Of a stretch of DNA of 64,000 bases, positions 43,383 to 54,137 are shown in pieces. The stretch is taken from contig NW_022872898.1 in NCBI RefSeq assembly GCF_900324485.2, positions 372,001 through 436,000 on the forward strand, read 5' to 3'. The position numbers were made by a program, and so were the translations under genes. The notes below the pieces were generated by a model. It saw only the letters and a program-made list of their open reading frames with translations. It was not told the origin of the DNA and did not search any database. Numbering within the stretch: the stretch's first letter is position 1; every line of letters begins with the position of its first letter. The stretch comes from Mastacembelus armatus (taxonomy: Eukaryota > Chordata > Actinopteri > Synbranchiformes > Mastacembelidae).

Positions 43383-44388
43383 GCTACCCAGTCCGTCCAT
43401 CTCCAGAACTTCCACTCCCAGCCCTCTACTGTCAGTTGTGGCGTGCCTCAGGGCTCTGTCCTGGGGCCCCTCCTCTTCATTATTTATCTCCTTCCTCTCG
43501 GACATATCTTTAGGCAACATAACATCAATTTCCACTGTTATGCAGACGACACCCAGCTCTACCTCTCTGCTGCTCCATCTTCTACCCTCCCCCCTCCCTC
43601 CCTCCTTACCTGCTTACATAATATCAAATCCTGGTTCACCCATAACTTTTTGAAACTCAACCCCGGCAAAACTGAAATTCTCCTCGTGGGCACCAAATCC
43701 ACCCTTTCTAAAACCAGCACCTTCTCCATTTTAATTGACAACAATACTGTCCTCCCCTCCCCCCAAGTTAAAAGCCTGGGTGTCATCCTAGACGGTACTC
43801 TCTCCTTCACTCAGCATATCAATACCACTACCCTGTCGGCCTACTCCCATCTCCGTAACATAAACCGCATCCGTTCTTCACTCACCATCGATAGCACGGC
43901 CATACTCGTTAATGCCTTTGTCACCTCTCGTTTGGATTACTGTAACTCACTCCTCACTGGTCTACCTCTCAAATCACTTCATAAACTTCAACTTGTCCAG
44001 AACTCTGCTGCCCGAATCATCACCAGAACTCCATTCTCACATCATATTACCCCTGTCCTTAAACAACTTCACTGGCTCCCTGTGTCCTTCCGTATAAACT
44101 ATAAAATCCTCCTTCTCACCTACAAAGCCCTCCACTCTATTGCCCCACCATACATCACTGATCTACTTCACATCTATTCTCCGCCTCGTACTCTCCGTTC
44201 CTCCAGTTCCACTCTCCTCTGCACCCCTACAGTGCGCCTGGCCACCATGGGCGCTAGATCCTTCAGCCACACTGCGCCCCGCCTTTGGAACATTCTCCCT
44301 CATCGCATCCGGTCGTCTCCGGACTTATCAACTTTTAAATCATCACTCAAAACGTATCTGTTCCGTATAGCGTTTTCCACCTAACCAA
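43383..44388 (+). mobile_element. L2/CR1-like LINE fragment with open RT frame
   Basis: 43443-44384 encodes 313 uninterrupted residues: [19 protein letters not shown], the catalytic [71 protein letters not shown], and a C-terminal [18 protein letters not shown]. It is 5'-truncated and lacks an obvious 3' UTR. It interrupts sequence that is continuous at about 20.56 kb in the left arm, so it arrived after the palindrome formed. Confidence 0.9.
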
Positions 44389-44622
44389 AAATGCACTACA
44401 TTTATGTCTTCTTGCCTTAGTGGACTTTGAGGACTGAGAAAACTGTGTTGCTGTGTGTGTTCCAGTTAGGTTAGGTTACTGTTGACATCATGTCTCATTT
44501 GAATGAGAGGGAACCAACAAACACAGTGTACTGTCATTATTGTTTTGATGTCAGTTCCCCCTTCAGATAGTGTTTCCATAGTAACAGAGGTTAGGTTATG
44601 GTTCAGTGTAGCACAGAGAACT

Positions 44623-45200
44623 GGGGCCTGTTTCAGAAAGTGGGTTTAGTGAAAACCCAGAATGTATTAACTCTGAGATGAGGGATACTCAGGGTTTTTG
44701 GTTTCACAAAGCGTGTTCAGATTGACTCTGAGTCAGTTACCGTGGTAACTCACTCTGTAACCCAAACCTGCTCGCTGGCATGTTTTATAAACCGAGTTCT
44801 TCCTGAGTCCTGGGTACTCAGACTGAAGAAGAGGCAGGAGACCTGGTGTGCCCTTTTGTTGAGGAACCCATTGGTGCAGAAGCACAATTGCTTCACAGAA
44901 TTTTGCGTCGAGAGACTGTAATAAGACCCTGTCTGGACATCTTTTCCTTTCCTGAAGACTATCTTCATGAGTGATACTGATTTTCTGCCAGTTCACTAAC
45001 TGAACTTCTTGATATCCTCAGCCCTTAGATATCCCATATGACTTCTGGTGGACACAGTCTAAAGTCAGAACAAGTTCTTTCAGTAGCTCTTTGTGTTTTT
45101 GCAACTGAACATATCCTGTATAACACTGGTGATGCAGAACATATTTCAGAAACAGCTTTTGAAAAGGCTTCAGAATGTGACAACCCCCAAAAAGAAACAG
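44623..45200 (+). mobile_element. Harbinger (PIF) transposon, 5' end and transposase N-terminus
   Basis: GGGGCCTGTTTCAGAAAG is the fish Harbinger terminal repeat. A conserved leader follows, then from about 44847 CPFVEEPIGAEAQLLHRILRRETVIRP and, in the same region, SHMTSGGHSLKSEQVLSVALCVFATEHILYNTGDAEHIS. Three stops interrupt it, and the catalytic DDE domain and right terminal repeat are absent. A piece is duplicated at 62891-63225. Confidence 0.85.
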
Positions 45201-46655
45201 GGACCGACCCCTTCAAGAAAGAGGCCACGAAGCCTTAGTTTTCAGAGCAGCCAGGAGATGTCTACTGATGAGACTGACGAGTCCACTTCCTCAGCTTTCA
45301 TCTGGGAGAGATCACCACATTCTAGATGCAGTACCTCAGAGGTTGAAGGGTTGGATGGTAAGTACAGAAATTCCAATAGTAGATAGTGTTTCTGTATAAA
45401 TGTAGCTTCTGCTGCAACTCTGAAGAAGAGACTAGAAACAAAGTGACAGTTTAGACTGTTTCCTATAAAACAACAGGTTGCTATTGGGGGAATGATGTAC
45501 ATCTGTCTCTTTAATAAGTTCAACAATATGATCATGCTGTTGTATTTCTTTATTTTTATTTTAACACTCTGAAATAGGAAATTAACACTTTATATCTAGA
45601 AAAATAGTCACTGCAGGTGTATGTGTAATAATGCCTTAGCCAAATTCTTTTGCAATAACGTACTTACTGAATTCCTGTGAATTGAGTTGGTGTGTAATTG
45701 TCTAGTTCAGTGTTGGTAATAAACATGCAACTTGAGTTCAGAAGTCCTGTTTTTCTTTGGCTGAGATTTCTATCCCACACTCATAGGTTCTTATTTACCA
45801 GAGAATTTCTAATTTAGCTCTTGGCCACCAAGAATATTGGGCTTTTTACTGCACCACATCTGACAACTGTAGTTACTTCTCAAACTAGTATTCATCACCT
45901 TCCTGTCCTGTGAAACTTCAGACATATGTAATCTTGTAGAATCTGATGCATGTCTGCAGATATATTAAACAATTCTAAGGGACCATTTTTCCTCCGTTAG
46001 TACTATTGCTTTTTACTCTAGGTACAATTTGTTAAGCAGGATTTTAATTCAGGACTTTTACATGCAGTGGAGTGGTTCTGCTACTTTTAAAGGATCCTAC
46101 TATGTGTTTGTTTGTTTGTTTGTTTGTTTTTTCCCATTACCCGCTCCCACAAGATGTCGCTGTTTGGTTTTTCATGTCAACACGTCCTGTTGGTAGACGC
46201 TTTGGTCCAGGGCGCGCAGGTGGTCGACCAACAAGCCCCTCACTGTAACGCTGCATTTTGAACTTATCACAACACTTCTGCCCTGGATTTTTATTACACA
46301 CGTCAGTCAGAGACCGTGTCGTTTACGCTGTTCCATGTTTCTCCACCGAAAGGAAAAACACAGTAGCTAATGATAATTCAATGATCCTTATCATCCTGTA
46401 TTTTTAAAAAGACGTTTAATCCTCTTCAAAAAGACAGTGAAAGAGACCGTGCGTAAAGCTGCTGACCAGCGGATATAGTTCCGCATTGAATTCATTAGAA
46501 AAACATGTCAGATTAGCGTTTTACTATGTGTTTCCTACCGAGGATGACAATCAGATGAGCGTGGCTCTGTTCAGGTGAGCTAAAACCTCTGGATGAAATG
46601 TGACCATTGCATCCTTTACTCGCGGGACCGATCTGCAGCTGGTCGGGTTCAGCTT
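45160..46655 (+). repeat. Duplicated block, inverted copy of 8526-10036
   Basis: Contains the open frame 45093-45386 (PSRKRPRSLSFQSSQEMSTDETDES...), an unknown Ser-rich stretch possibly from a Harbinger accessory protein. Then non-autonomous DNA transposon-like sequence (GACTTTTACATGCAGTGGAG, the (GTTT)n tract 46104-46127). No intact gene. Confidence 0.65.
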
Positions 46656-46769
46656 CGTTCATTTGATGTCTTCATTTCAAATATTCCCAATAAGGCAGTT
46701 AAACTATATATAGTTTTATTCAGCTCTTTGTCTTCAGAATCAGATGCTTTTGTGAATTTCTAGACTTTT

Positions 46770-46985
46770 CAGACTCAGGTAGAGACCATCCTGATCATCC
46801 CATTCACAACACCCTGAAGGAGCAAAGAAGCACCTAAAGAGGACGACTCATCTCACTGTGCTGCAGGACTGAACCACACACGATTCATCCTCACTGCCAT
46901 CAGGCTCTAAAACACCTTAGCTAATGGCAGAAGACTCACCAACATGAGCTGGACTGTTAATGGCTACTTTCATTATCCATTAGTT
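46770..46985 (+). mobile_element. Non-LTR retrotransposon C-terminal relic
   Basis: HPLHNTLKEQRS, RRGRLISL-like and IHPHCHQAL-like peptides in one frame resemble the end of fish non-LTR polyproteins, decayed. Confidence 0.45.
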
Positions 46986-47262
46986 TACATACAAAACCAA
47001 CTGAATTTTCCCTTTGGACATTAACTACCATACAGTAGTTATTACCTTCAAAATGCTACAGCAAAAGTACACAAACAATACTATACCATAATGGCAGCCT
47101 GTTCTATCAACAAAATTACTAAATGCTGAATAAGCAGTCGAACGACATACAACTGTTGTACATATGTAATATAAACTACTATTTATGTGACGTATTATAC
47201 GTTACATTGATGGTCTGTGTCAATGTGGGAGGAGCTCCACTCCAAACATTGTGGACAGGATG

Positions 47263-47282
47263 TGACGTCACATGTGATGTCA
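47263..47282. promoter_or_regulatory. Paired CRE-like motifs
   Basis: A perfect TGACGTCA (47263-47270) and a near-match TGATGTCA (47275-47282) lie 12 bp apart in a stretch without recognised genes. TGACGTCA is the CREB/ATF consensus. Function unproven. Confidence 0.35.
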
Positions 47283-47778
47283 CAAAGTAAGAGGAATCTG
47301 GGAGAGCTGATGACTTCATCATCTTTCATCCTCTGAAACACACACAGACACTTTTGTGTTTGTCCTTTTGTCATATTTCCACATTAGCATTGAGTTTGCT
47401 TCAACATCCTCCATGGGATTGAGTGACAGGTAAGTTGAAAGCGGTGGAAAATAGTTTGATATATTGCACTGCAAAGAATTAAGAAACCAGCTGCAGTATG
47501 TCTGTGAATACACCTCAGGATTCAGTGCTTAGTAAATTAGGACTGAGCCTTTTACCAGTGGACACTGAAACCAACTAATAGTCAGGGACAGAGTTACAGT
47601 GTTTTTTAACAGTAGTGTATTTTTCTCAATATCTAGCAGTAGGTTTAGATCAGAACAAATATAGCAGCTTTGGAAGCAGCAGGACTGAAAATGTGGTAGT
47701 GACAAGATAAAGCCTTGGTGGGCCCTGTGTTAATGAAATGAAACTCAGATCAAGTGTCATGTACAGAATACACACATT

Positions 47779-47962
47779 CCATCCATCCATCCATTTTCAA
47801 TACCTGCTTATTCCTTAACCAGGGTCACCAGGACCTGCTGGAGCCTATCCCTGCTTATTCCTTAACCAGGGTCACCAGGACCTGCTGGAGCCTATCCCAG
47901 CTCTCTTTCGGGTGGAAGGCAGTGGTACACCCTGGATAAGTCACCAGTCCATCACAGGGCTG
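47779..47962 (-). mobile_element. SINE 3' half with internal tandem duplication
   Basis: TCCATCCATCCATCCATTTTC tail and GGACAGG-type body of the 16856 family on the minus strand. A 47-bp segment is repeated exactly twice (47805-47851, 47852-47898). Confidence 0.8.
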
Positions 47963-48004
47963 AATACACACATTGCTATGTGAATTCATGTTGTGTTCAA
48001 TCTT

Positions 48005-48655
48005 CTCCTCTCTGCTCTCTCCATCCTCCAGAGTCAAGTTCCTGATACATGATGCTGTGCAACCTTGTGTCAACAATGTGCCTAACCCTTACACTATTCT
48101 TTCACGGGTGCCTTCATCAGCTCAGTGGTTTTCAGTTGTTGAGCTGGCTAATGCTTTCTTTACTGTGCCTGTTCACTCGGACAGTCAATTTTGGTTTGCT
48201 TTTCAGTTTCAAGGGAAAACATGGACATGGACTCGTCTGTGTCAGGGTTATTGTGAAAGTCTTGTTTTGTCTCCTGACAGTGCCTTGCTGCAGTATGTTG
48301 ATGATGTTTTGGTGTGTGCACCCACTCGGGAGCAGTGTGAGGCAGACGCAATTGTTTTGTTGAAGTGTTTGGCTGCAGAGGGCCACAAGGTCAGTTTGTC
48401 AAATCTTCAGTTTGTACAGCGTGAAGTGATTTTCCTTGGTCATGTGATTACTGCAGAGGGGAAGTCTCTGCCCCCCAAAAGAGTGACAGCAATTCAAAAC
48501 CTTCCTAGACCTCAGACAAGGAAGAAGCGGCTGATGCTGAGTACAGGGATGAAGTTTGGTGGGGACCTAATGGGAAACCTTGTCTTCTGAAACACTTTTT
48601 CTCTCATTTTGAAAAGTTGACACATGGGCTGGATCATGCGTCAAAAGGGGGGATA
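48005..48655 (+). mobile_element. Fossil retroviral pol fragment
   Basis: Encodes NPYTILSRVPSSAQWFSVVELANAFF, FAFQFQGKTWTWTRLCQGYCES, LLQYVDDVLVCAP and LGHVITAEGKSLPPKRV, a gamma/epsilon-like reverse transcriptase with the YVDD motif, then a short piece near the pol H/C region. No LTRs are seen. Broken, with at least a few breaks. Related to, but a different portion from, the element at 1027-7212. Confidence 0.88.
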
Positions 48656-48669
48656 GTATAATCAATGGA

Positions 48670-49020
48670 TGGTACAATAATCAAGCCGGCTTGAAGTACA
48701 AGCATGTATAACCTTTTCAAGATCTTTTCTTGTTAAAAGCAGCTTGACTTTGGACAAGAGCCTAAGCTGAAAAAAGCTAGCTTTGACAACAGAGTTGACC
48801 TGCTTATCAAGTTTAAAATCACTGTCCAATAAAACACCCAGGTTTCTAGCAGTTGGTTTAACATAAAGTTTGAGGGAACACGTCTCAGGGAAAGGGTCAA
48901 CACAGGCTCCACTAGGTCCAAATACCAGCACTTCAGTTTTAGTCTCATTAAGACTCAGAAAATTTACTGCCAAGACATGCCTTGAAATGCTCCATGCATT
49001 CCAAAAGTGGTGTTAAAGCA
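48670..49020 (-). mobile_element. L2/Rex1-like LINE fragment
   Basis: The minus-strand frame reads MAVNFLSLNETKTEVLVFGPSG...PTARNLGVLLDSDFKLDKQVNSVVKASFFQLRLLSKVK...SSRLDYC, the middle of the RT C-terminal region. A different subfamily from 10036 and 43383. Confidence 0.85.
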
Positions 49021-49112
49021 TTTGTATCCCTCTGTTTCAGAGGAATATAGATTTAAATATATATATACAAGAGCTTGTTACTTTGAATTGCTCTTTTGAA
49101 ATTGGTCCCACC

Positions 49113-49170
49113 AGACATGGGGCTCCTGAGATTAAGAGCCTCAGGCTCTACCAACTGAGCTAGTCAGGGT
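49113..49170 (-). pseudogene. tRNA-Lys(CTT) with T-arm deletion
   Basis: Minus strand GACTAGCTCAGTTGGTAGAG and GAGGCTCTTAATCTC are clear. After AGG the sequence goes directly to AGCCCCATG, removing the 5' strand of the T stem and most of its loop. Confidence 0.72.
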
Positions 49171-49285
49171 TGCATGTGGTGTACTGTAAACAAGGTCATG
49201 ACTTAACACTGTCATCCAGACTTAGAAATAAGTTTGTATTTTACAAAACAGCATGACAAGCCACACCCACAAAACCTAGAAAAAG

Positions 49286-49357
49286 AGCAGAGTGGCGCAG
49301 CGGGAGCGTGCTGGGCCCATAACCCAGAGGTCGATGGATCGAAACCATCCTCTGCTA
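49286..49357 (+). tRNA. Initiator tRNA-Met(CAT)
   Basis: 72 nt, one base from human iMet: AGCAGAGTGGCGCAGCGGGA, GCTGGGCCCATAACCCAG, GGTCGATGGATCGAAACC, CTCTGCTA. It carries the initiator hallmarks: A1-T72 pair, three G-C pairs in the anticodon stem, and ATCGAAA T loop. It is the likely parent type of the many iMet relics in the window. Confidence 0.97.
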
Positions 49358-49567
49358 TACTTAATTGTTGCTGCTGCACTTCTCTGTTAAACTGGTTAAG
49401 TGTAATGGGCTCTTAATCCTCTTTGGTTCTTCCTTAGAACTAAACAAGCACATTACTCATGCATTCTGCATTAATGTGGAAACTATGAAATCAGTGTTTA
49501 ATGTGTATTTTGTGTCTTCACCTTAACCTTGTTGCTATAATCATTCTAGACCAAATAACAGCTTCCT

Positions 49568-49648
49568 CGATGAGAATGGGATTCCAACCCACGATGCAGA
49601 GCACAATGGATTAGGAGTCCATGACCTTAAACACTTGATCCCCTCATT
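49568..49648 (-). pseudogene. tRNA-Ser body with CCT anticodon, decayed
   Basis: Minus strand TGGACTCCTAATCCA and TGTGCTCTGCA are a Ser(GCT) body, but the anticodon reads CCT (arginine). The D arm and T loop (GGTTGGAATCC) are damaged. Confidence 0.65.
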
Positions 49649-50014
49649 AGAGTGCTGCTGCTCAAAGTAAGTAAGTCCTAGAAGAACTTCCAGCTGACCT
49701 GTGATTGGGATGTGTCCAAAAACCCAGCTTTAAGGACATAGTTATTGTGCCAAAGGACTTCACTAGTCTCCTTTTGGTTTCCCACTGACTGTCTAAACAA
49801 AGCACAATACATATGACTGCACATAGTTTCAGATGAACATGAACAAGAAGACCTTCAGATTATGATACTGACACAATGACACACAGATGGGAAGAAACAG
49901 TATGTTGGGGGTGTGGGGGTTCCATTCAGAGCTGTTGTTACTATACATACATGTTGTACAAATATGAAAGCAGATATTATAATATAAGTCTTGAGATTGG
50001 GCTTTAAACATTTG

Positions 50015-50096
50015 TGGAGAATGTGGGCATCCTACTACTACATCCTACTACTGCTTACAGACTAACTAAGTGCTCCACCACTTGTGATAATTCCCT
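50015..50096 (-). pseudogene. tRNA-Ala relic with internal duplication
   Basis: GGGAATTATCACAAGTGGTGG, GTAAGCAGTAGTAGGATG, then a second TAGTAGTAGGATG before CCCACATTCTCCA. It derives from Ala(TGC), with a lost anticodon loop and a duplicated segment of about 13 nt in the T-arm region. Confidence 0.65.
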
Positions 50097-50493
50097 CACA
50101 CACTGAGCACCAGTAGCCAACTAATGCATTTGTTAACTGGAGTTGAAGTTGACTGCTAAACAAGAGATTCTGCTCTGACAAGTAAAAAGATAAGCCCCCT
50201 GTTTAGACCAGTGTTCAATCTGTTCACACTTGCAAAGGTGCAAGTTTTTAAAACTGTACAAGTCAGATATTACAAATGTTTTGACTTTACTTTTTATTAT
50301 TTTTTCTTTACTGTTTTAGTATAGCAGTCAGATAAGGCAAAATCCAGACTTGTCTACATATCTTCCATTCTGTGCAATGTTGTCCTTGTAAAAAGCCCAC
50401 ATGGGATTGTTTCATTGAGGAACGTTTAAGTCTCTGGTATTATACTCAACTGAGTAACATTTTGTTCTACATGTGACATTTTGTAATGTTATT

Positions 50494-50580
50494 ATCCATC
50501 CACCCGTCCAGCTTCTTCTGCTTATCTGGGGCCAGGTCACGGTGGCAGTAGCCCAAACAGGGATGCCCAGATTTGTCATT
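50494..50580 (-). mobile_element. LINE 3' end fragment
   Basis: TATCCATCCACCCGTCCAGC, TTCTTCTGCTTATCTGGGGCC and GCAGTAGCCCAAACAGGG are a common fish RTE/CR1-type 3' end. Confidence 0.6.
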
Positions 50581-51199
50581 GTCAATTTGATATATGTTTT
50601 ACAAAGTAGTTTGAACATCCTTTTCTGAGCAGCTTTAGCAAACCAGACTGGATCTCTCCCTAACATTACTGTAGGTCAACATCCAGGGTGTAGCTTGCAA
50701 AGGTAACGTTACCTCTGCTAAGTAGCTCTCCCAACACTGTAATGCACAATGATCAACACTCACTACTAACACTACCTGATGTTGTAATGTATACTATTAC
50801 AAACACGTTATGATCTGTATGAAACATATTCCAAAAAATAAAATACAGCCCTCATAAATATTCATTCACACTTACCTTCAGTAACGGTATCCCAGAAGGC
50901 GGTTAATTTTAACTTCCTTGAAATTTTGTAGTTACATCAAGGTTGCAAGATTCACATGACATCATCGTTTGCTTGGAACTGATTGGCTCTTTTGCCCCAT
51001 TTGTTAGACCTTATTAGGAACTTTAACATTTGAACCAGGGGTCTCCTGTTTTGAAGAGTGGTACCAAGAATGGAAGCAATGCTGGCTGACTGGAGAAAGA
51101 GCACAAAAGCAACACCCCATGATCCAGGTAGAATTGTTGAAAAATGAGGCCACAAGACACAATGCACATCTTCTTTAATTCTCCTTTTTGCAAGATTTA
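50581..51199. other. No gene seen
   Basis: A 128-codon open frame (51338-50952, minus) has no domain and overlaps an iMet relic; treated as chance. Confidence 0.5.
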
Positions 51200-51263
51200 G
51201 GGTAGACTTAGAGTATCTCTGGACCTGTAACCCAAAGTTTGATCTGTGGAAACCCTCTCTGCT
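51200..51263 (+). pseudogene. tRNA-iMet relic
   Basis: CTGGACCTGTAACCCAAAG, TTTGATCTGTGGAAACCC and TCTCTGCT follow the iMet 3' half; anticodon changed. Confidence 0.55.
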
Positions 51264-51464
51264 GTAGCCACTAATTTCCAGTCTTATCTTCCCCTTTGCT
51301 GCTGATGAGACATGTTCAGTAACAGCCATTGTCCACATGTTGGATTTAATTAAATTCCTTTAGTTATTTTTCCCTGTGTTGGCTCATTACACACACTCCT
51401 TCACCTTTTAGAGGTAAACCCATGTAAAACCATGAACTCAGGTGGTGAGAAGAGACACTTGTCT

Positions 51465-51512
51465 GGTAATTTGGCTGAATGGTCTAAGATGCTGGATGAT
51501 GGCTCAAATTTT
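51465..51512 (+). pseudogene. tRNA-Leu 5' half relic
   Basis: GGTAATTTGGCTGAATGG, TCTAAGATGCTGGATGATGG matches the GGTAGCGTGGCCGAGCGG type of Leu; the 3' part is lost. Confidence 0.6.
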
Positions 51513-51799
51513 GACATTGTATAAGTTGTTCCTGCGAAGTTTTCTTTTTTCAGAATCTTCTCCTTAAGAGTTAACTTGTTATGACTTGGATCTTAATGGA
51601 AGACACACCACATAGATTCAGTGTTTGCTGGTTATGTGTGTTAAAACACCGTTAATTGTGTAATTGTTGCTTGTGTTGCATAGTGGTACATGACAGAGCT
51701 CATGCTTGTTGATGTTGCCTTGAACAGCTACTGTTTACAAAGCACACTCAGTATTCTAAATGTTTGCCTTATTAGATTTGCCAGTGTCAATGGAAAAGC

Positions 51800-51873
51800 T
51801 GGTAGTAGTAGGATTTAAACCCATGCCTCATTTGAGGTTGGAGCTTAAATCCAGTGCCACCTGTGAACACCAC
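51800..51873 (-). pseudogene. tRNA-Leu(TAA) relic
   Basis: Minus strand CTGGATTTAAGCTCCA (TAA), GCATGGGTTTAAATCC and TACTACTACCA; the 5' third is unrecognisable. Confidence 0.55.
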
Positions 51874-52005
51874 AGTCTCTCTGTGCTTCCTTTGATGAGC
51901 GTACCTGACAGAGGCTACACTGTACAAGTCCAACCAATGACAGGGCTAGCTCCAGCTCTCAAAAGCCAATGACATGACAGTATCCACTACTGGGTTCCTG
52001 TGCCT

Positions 52006-52083
52006 GACCATGTGGCCAATGGACAATGGCCTAGTGTCTGACTTTGGATCAGAAGATTGAGGGTTTGAGTCCCTTTGTGGTTG
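52006..52083 (+). pseudogene. tRNA-Arg body with TTG anticodon
   Basis: GACCATGTGGCC, GTCTGACTTTGGATCAGA, AGATTGAGGGTTTGAGTCCC and TTTGTGGTTG match vertebrate tRNA-Arg(TCG). The anticodon is TTG (one C-to-T change) and the D arm has about 5 extra nt. Confidence 0.7.
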
Positions 52084-52614
52084 GAGTTTTACTCAAGCTG
52101 GAAGTGTTGTAGTTTGGTCTACAGTAAGGTGAACACCAAAGATGTTCTATCCATGGCCCATGGTGGCTGTTTGGCTTGTTTTCCAACTATTCCTACATAC
52201 ATTCTTAGAGAGGAAATGGCAGAAGACAAAAGGAATTGGTATCTTCCAGAACACACCTGATCCAGGTAATCAGCAGTGGTAAGGCAGTCTGCAGATCGTA
52301 GACCTTCCTCATCTTGGCTTGATCCCTGTTGTAGCAATGCTGATGTTCATGCTGTCCTGCAATCTATGGAATCGTTCTATGACACGTCTATGTCTGATCA
52401 TGTCAATATTTTATGGGTCTTGATGTGGTGAGTTTTCCAGAGATGCTGGATAAAGGTAACATTAAAGCAAGCATGTTATGTTCCGCTGTGGATAATGAGA
52501 AATATTTTTAAAATATCCAATCTGAATGGACTACCTCTTTTGCTTTCAGTCAGATGCACATTGGTATAGATGCATATCACAGTACTACAACACAGACACT
52601 GCTCTAGAACAAAG

Positions 52615-52660
52615 GTGCCATGTAAAGAGTGGGGTTTGAACCTACATCTCTAGAAGAAAC
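52615..52660 (-). pseudogene. tRNA-like 3' relic
   Basis: Minus strand GATGTAGGTTCAAACCCCAC has a clear B box. The parent tRNA is uncertain (Leu-like). A mirror copy lies at 62394-62428 within the block 52.44-52.73 / 62.33-62.60 kb. Confidence 0.45.
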
Positions 52661-53011
52661 TCCAACCTGAAAGCAACACTTAGATAACTCAGTCATGGTG
52701 AGCAATGCTTTGTCATGGACTTTAGAATTAGTAGAAGTAGTAAGTCATCTGGTACTTTTTGTTTTTTGCATACTATTAATTGGGACATAGTGCTTGCCTT
52801 GCATACTGGTTTTCACATAATATATAGTAGGAAAATATGCCACAATTTCTGACGTAAATGGTAACATAAGAACCTAAATGTGCTTATAGCGCTGTTTGTA
52901 GTCCAGTAGTAGCTTGATACTCTTTCATATATAGAAAAAAAATGGTGAAAGAACACACTCCTGTGGAGAGTCAATAGAAGAGTAATGGTCGTTAGTGTGT
53001 GTTCTTTATTT

Positions 53012-53051
53012 GCCGGGTATAGCTCAGTGGTAGAGCTTTTGACTGGTATCC
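53012..53051 (+). pseudogene. tRNA-Cys 5' half relic
   Basis: GGGTATAGCTCAGTGGTAG then AGCTTTTGACTG is tRNA-Cys(GCA) up to the anticodon, then it is lost. Confidence 0.65.
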
Positions 53052-53288
53052 CCATTTGCAAAGAGTGTTCTACAGATAATTACCTGTATTGTGTGATCCT
53101 GTATTCTCTGACTATATTCAGAGACTCCGTTCTTTGGGAGCTAGAACTGTTTTCTATGTAACAGTGTAGCTGAAATATATTGAATGTGCAGCTGAACTTC
53201 CTTTATTCACTACTCATTGTGTTGATAGGTTATTGCCTGATATCTCATGTGTCAGAAGAACAATGTTTCATTGCTGCTTTTCTTGAAG

Positions 53289-53360
53289 AGGTCCCACTGA
53301 GAGTTGAACTCAGATCACTGGATTCAGAGTCCAGAGTGCTAACCATTACACCATAGGACC
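53289..53360 (-). tRNA. tRNA-Gln(CTG)
   Basis: 72 nt, minus strand. GGTCCTA/TGGGACC acceptor, CTGGA-CTCTGAA-TCCAG (anticodon CTG), CTGAG-TTCAACT-CTCAG T arm. All stems pair. The only CTG isoacceptor in the window. Confidence 0.92.
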
Positions 53361-53491
53361 CTGTGACTGACACATGCTGTCATCAGAAACTGTGGCTACT
53401 CGACTCCACTGAACTTTTTTGTTTTTGTTTTTTTTTGTTTTCCAATACATTTTATGGCATACAATAGATTCCTTTAAGAGCAAATCAACAG

Positions 53492-53830
53492 CTTATTTTG
53501 CTGTGGTGCTGGTCTGTTTCCAGGCTGAATAAAATAACATAACATCTGGAACAAAAGCTTGACTTCCAACTGCCTAGTTTGATTATGGATGCTTGTTTTT
53601 GACAACATAGTGTCTATGATATTTCTGGTAACACACAAATGCACCAGTGGACTTTGGAAAATCAGCATGTTGTGACAAATGTCATCTCAGCATTTGTGTG
53701 TTACCAGAAGTAGTTTGTAGTTTGTCAAAAATATGCATCCATAATCAAACTAGGCAGTTGGAAGTCAAGCTTTTGTACCAGTTGTTATTTTATACAGCCT
53801 GGAAACAGACCAGCACCACAGCAAAATAAG
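53492..53830. repeat. Long hairpin (foldback) element
   Basis: Left arm CTTATTTTGCTGTGGTGCTG... and right arm ...CAGCACCACAGCAAAATAAG are inverted, with near-continuous complementarity of roughly 145 bp per arm around a short loop near 53.66 kb (both arms carry TTTGATTATGGATGC / GCATCCATAATCAAA). No terminal target duplication is obvious. Non-coding. Confidence 0.88.
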
Positions 53831-54137
53831 TGTCATCCTCCTTGCTCAAATGCTCAGAGTCTGTTATCTATAACAGTTATAGTCTGAAACTATAACTAAT
53901 GAGGACAAACAATAAAAAACAGGAACATATAGGATTGCAGTAAGACACAGGGAAGACTGAGACTGTTGAGATCTAACAGGTTGGTGTCATTGTCTTAAAG
54001 AACCCTTAACTTTTAAACATTTTAAGGGAGCACATTCTTTACTTTATGCCTTGAATATCACATTCATACATTTTAGTCAAATATTTTTAAACAGTAAATG
54101 AGCTCAAACTGATATGAATTTTAACAGACACAAATGT
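53831..54137. other. No gene seen
   Basis: 53.89-53.99 kb resembles 27.83-27.97 kb; otherwise nothing recognised. Confidence 0.5.

Larger units (their letters stand above)
37675..44625 (-). repeat. Right arm of the 6-kb palindrome
   Basis: Inverted copy of 20340-26280, longer by about 1 kb because of the L2 LINE at 43383-44388. Confidence 0.9.

Noticed and set aside
50952-51338. 128-residue open frame, minus strand
   Set aside because: Overlaps an iMet relic, with no recognisable domain or conserved partner copy.
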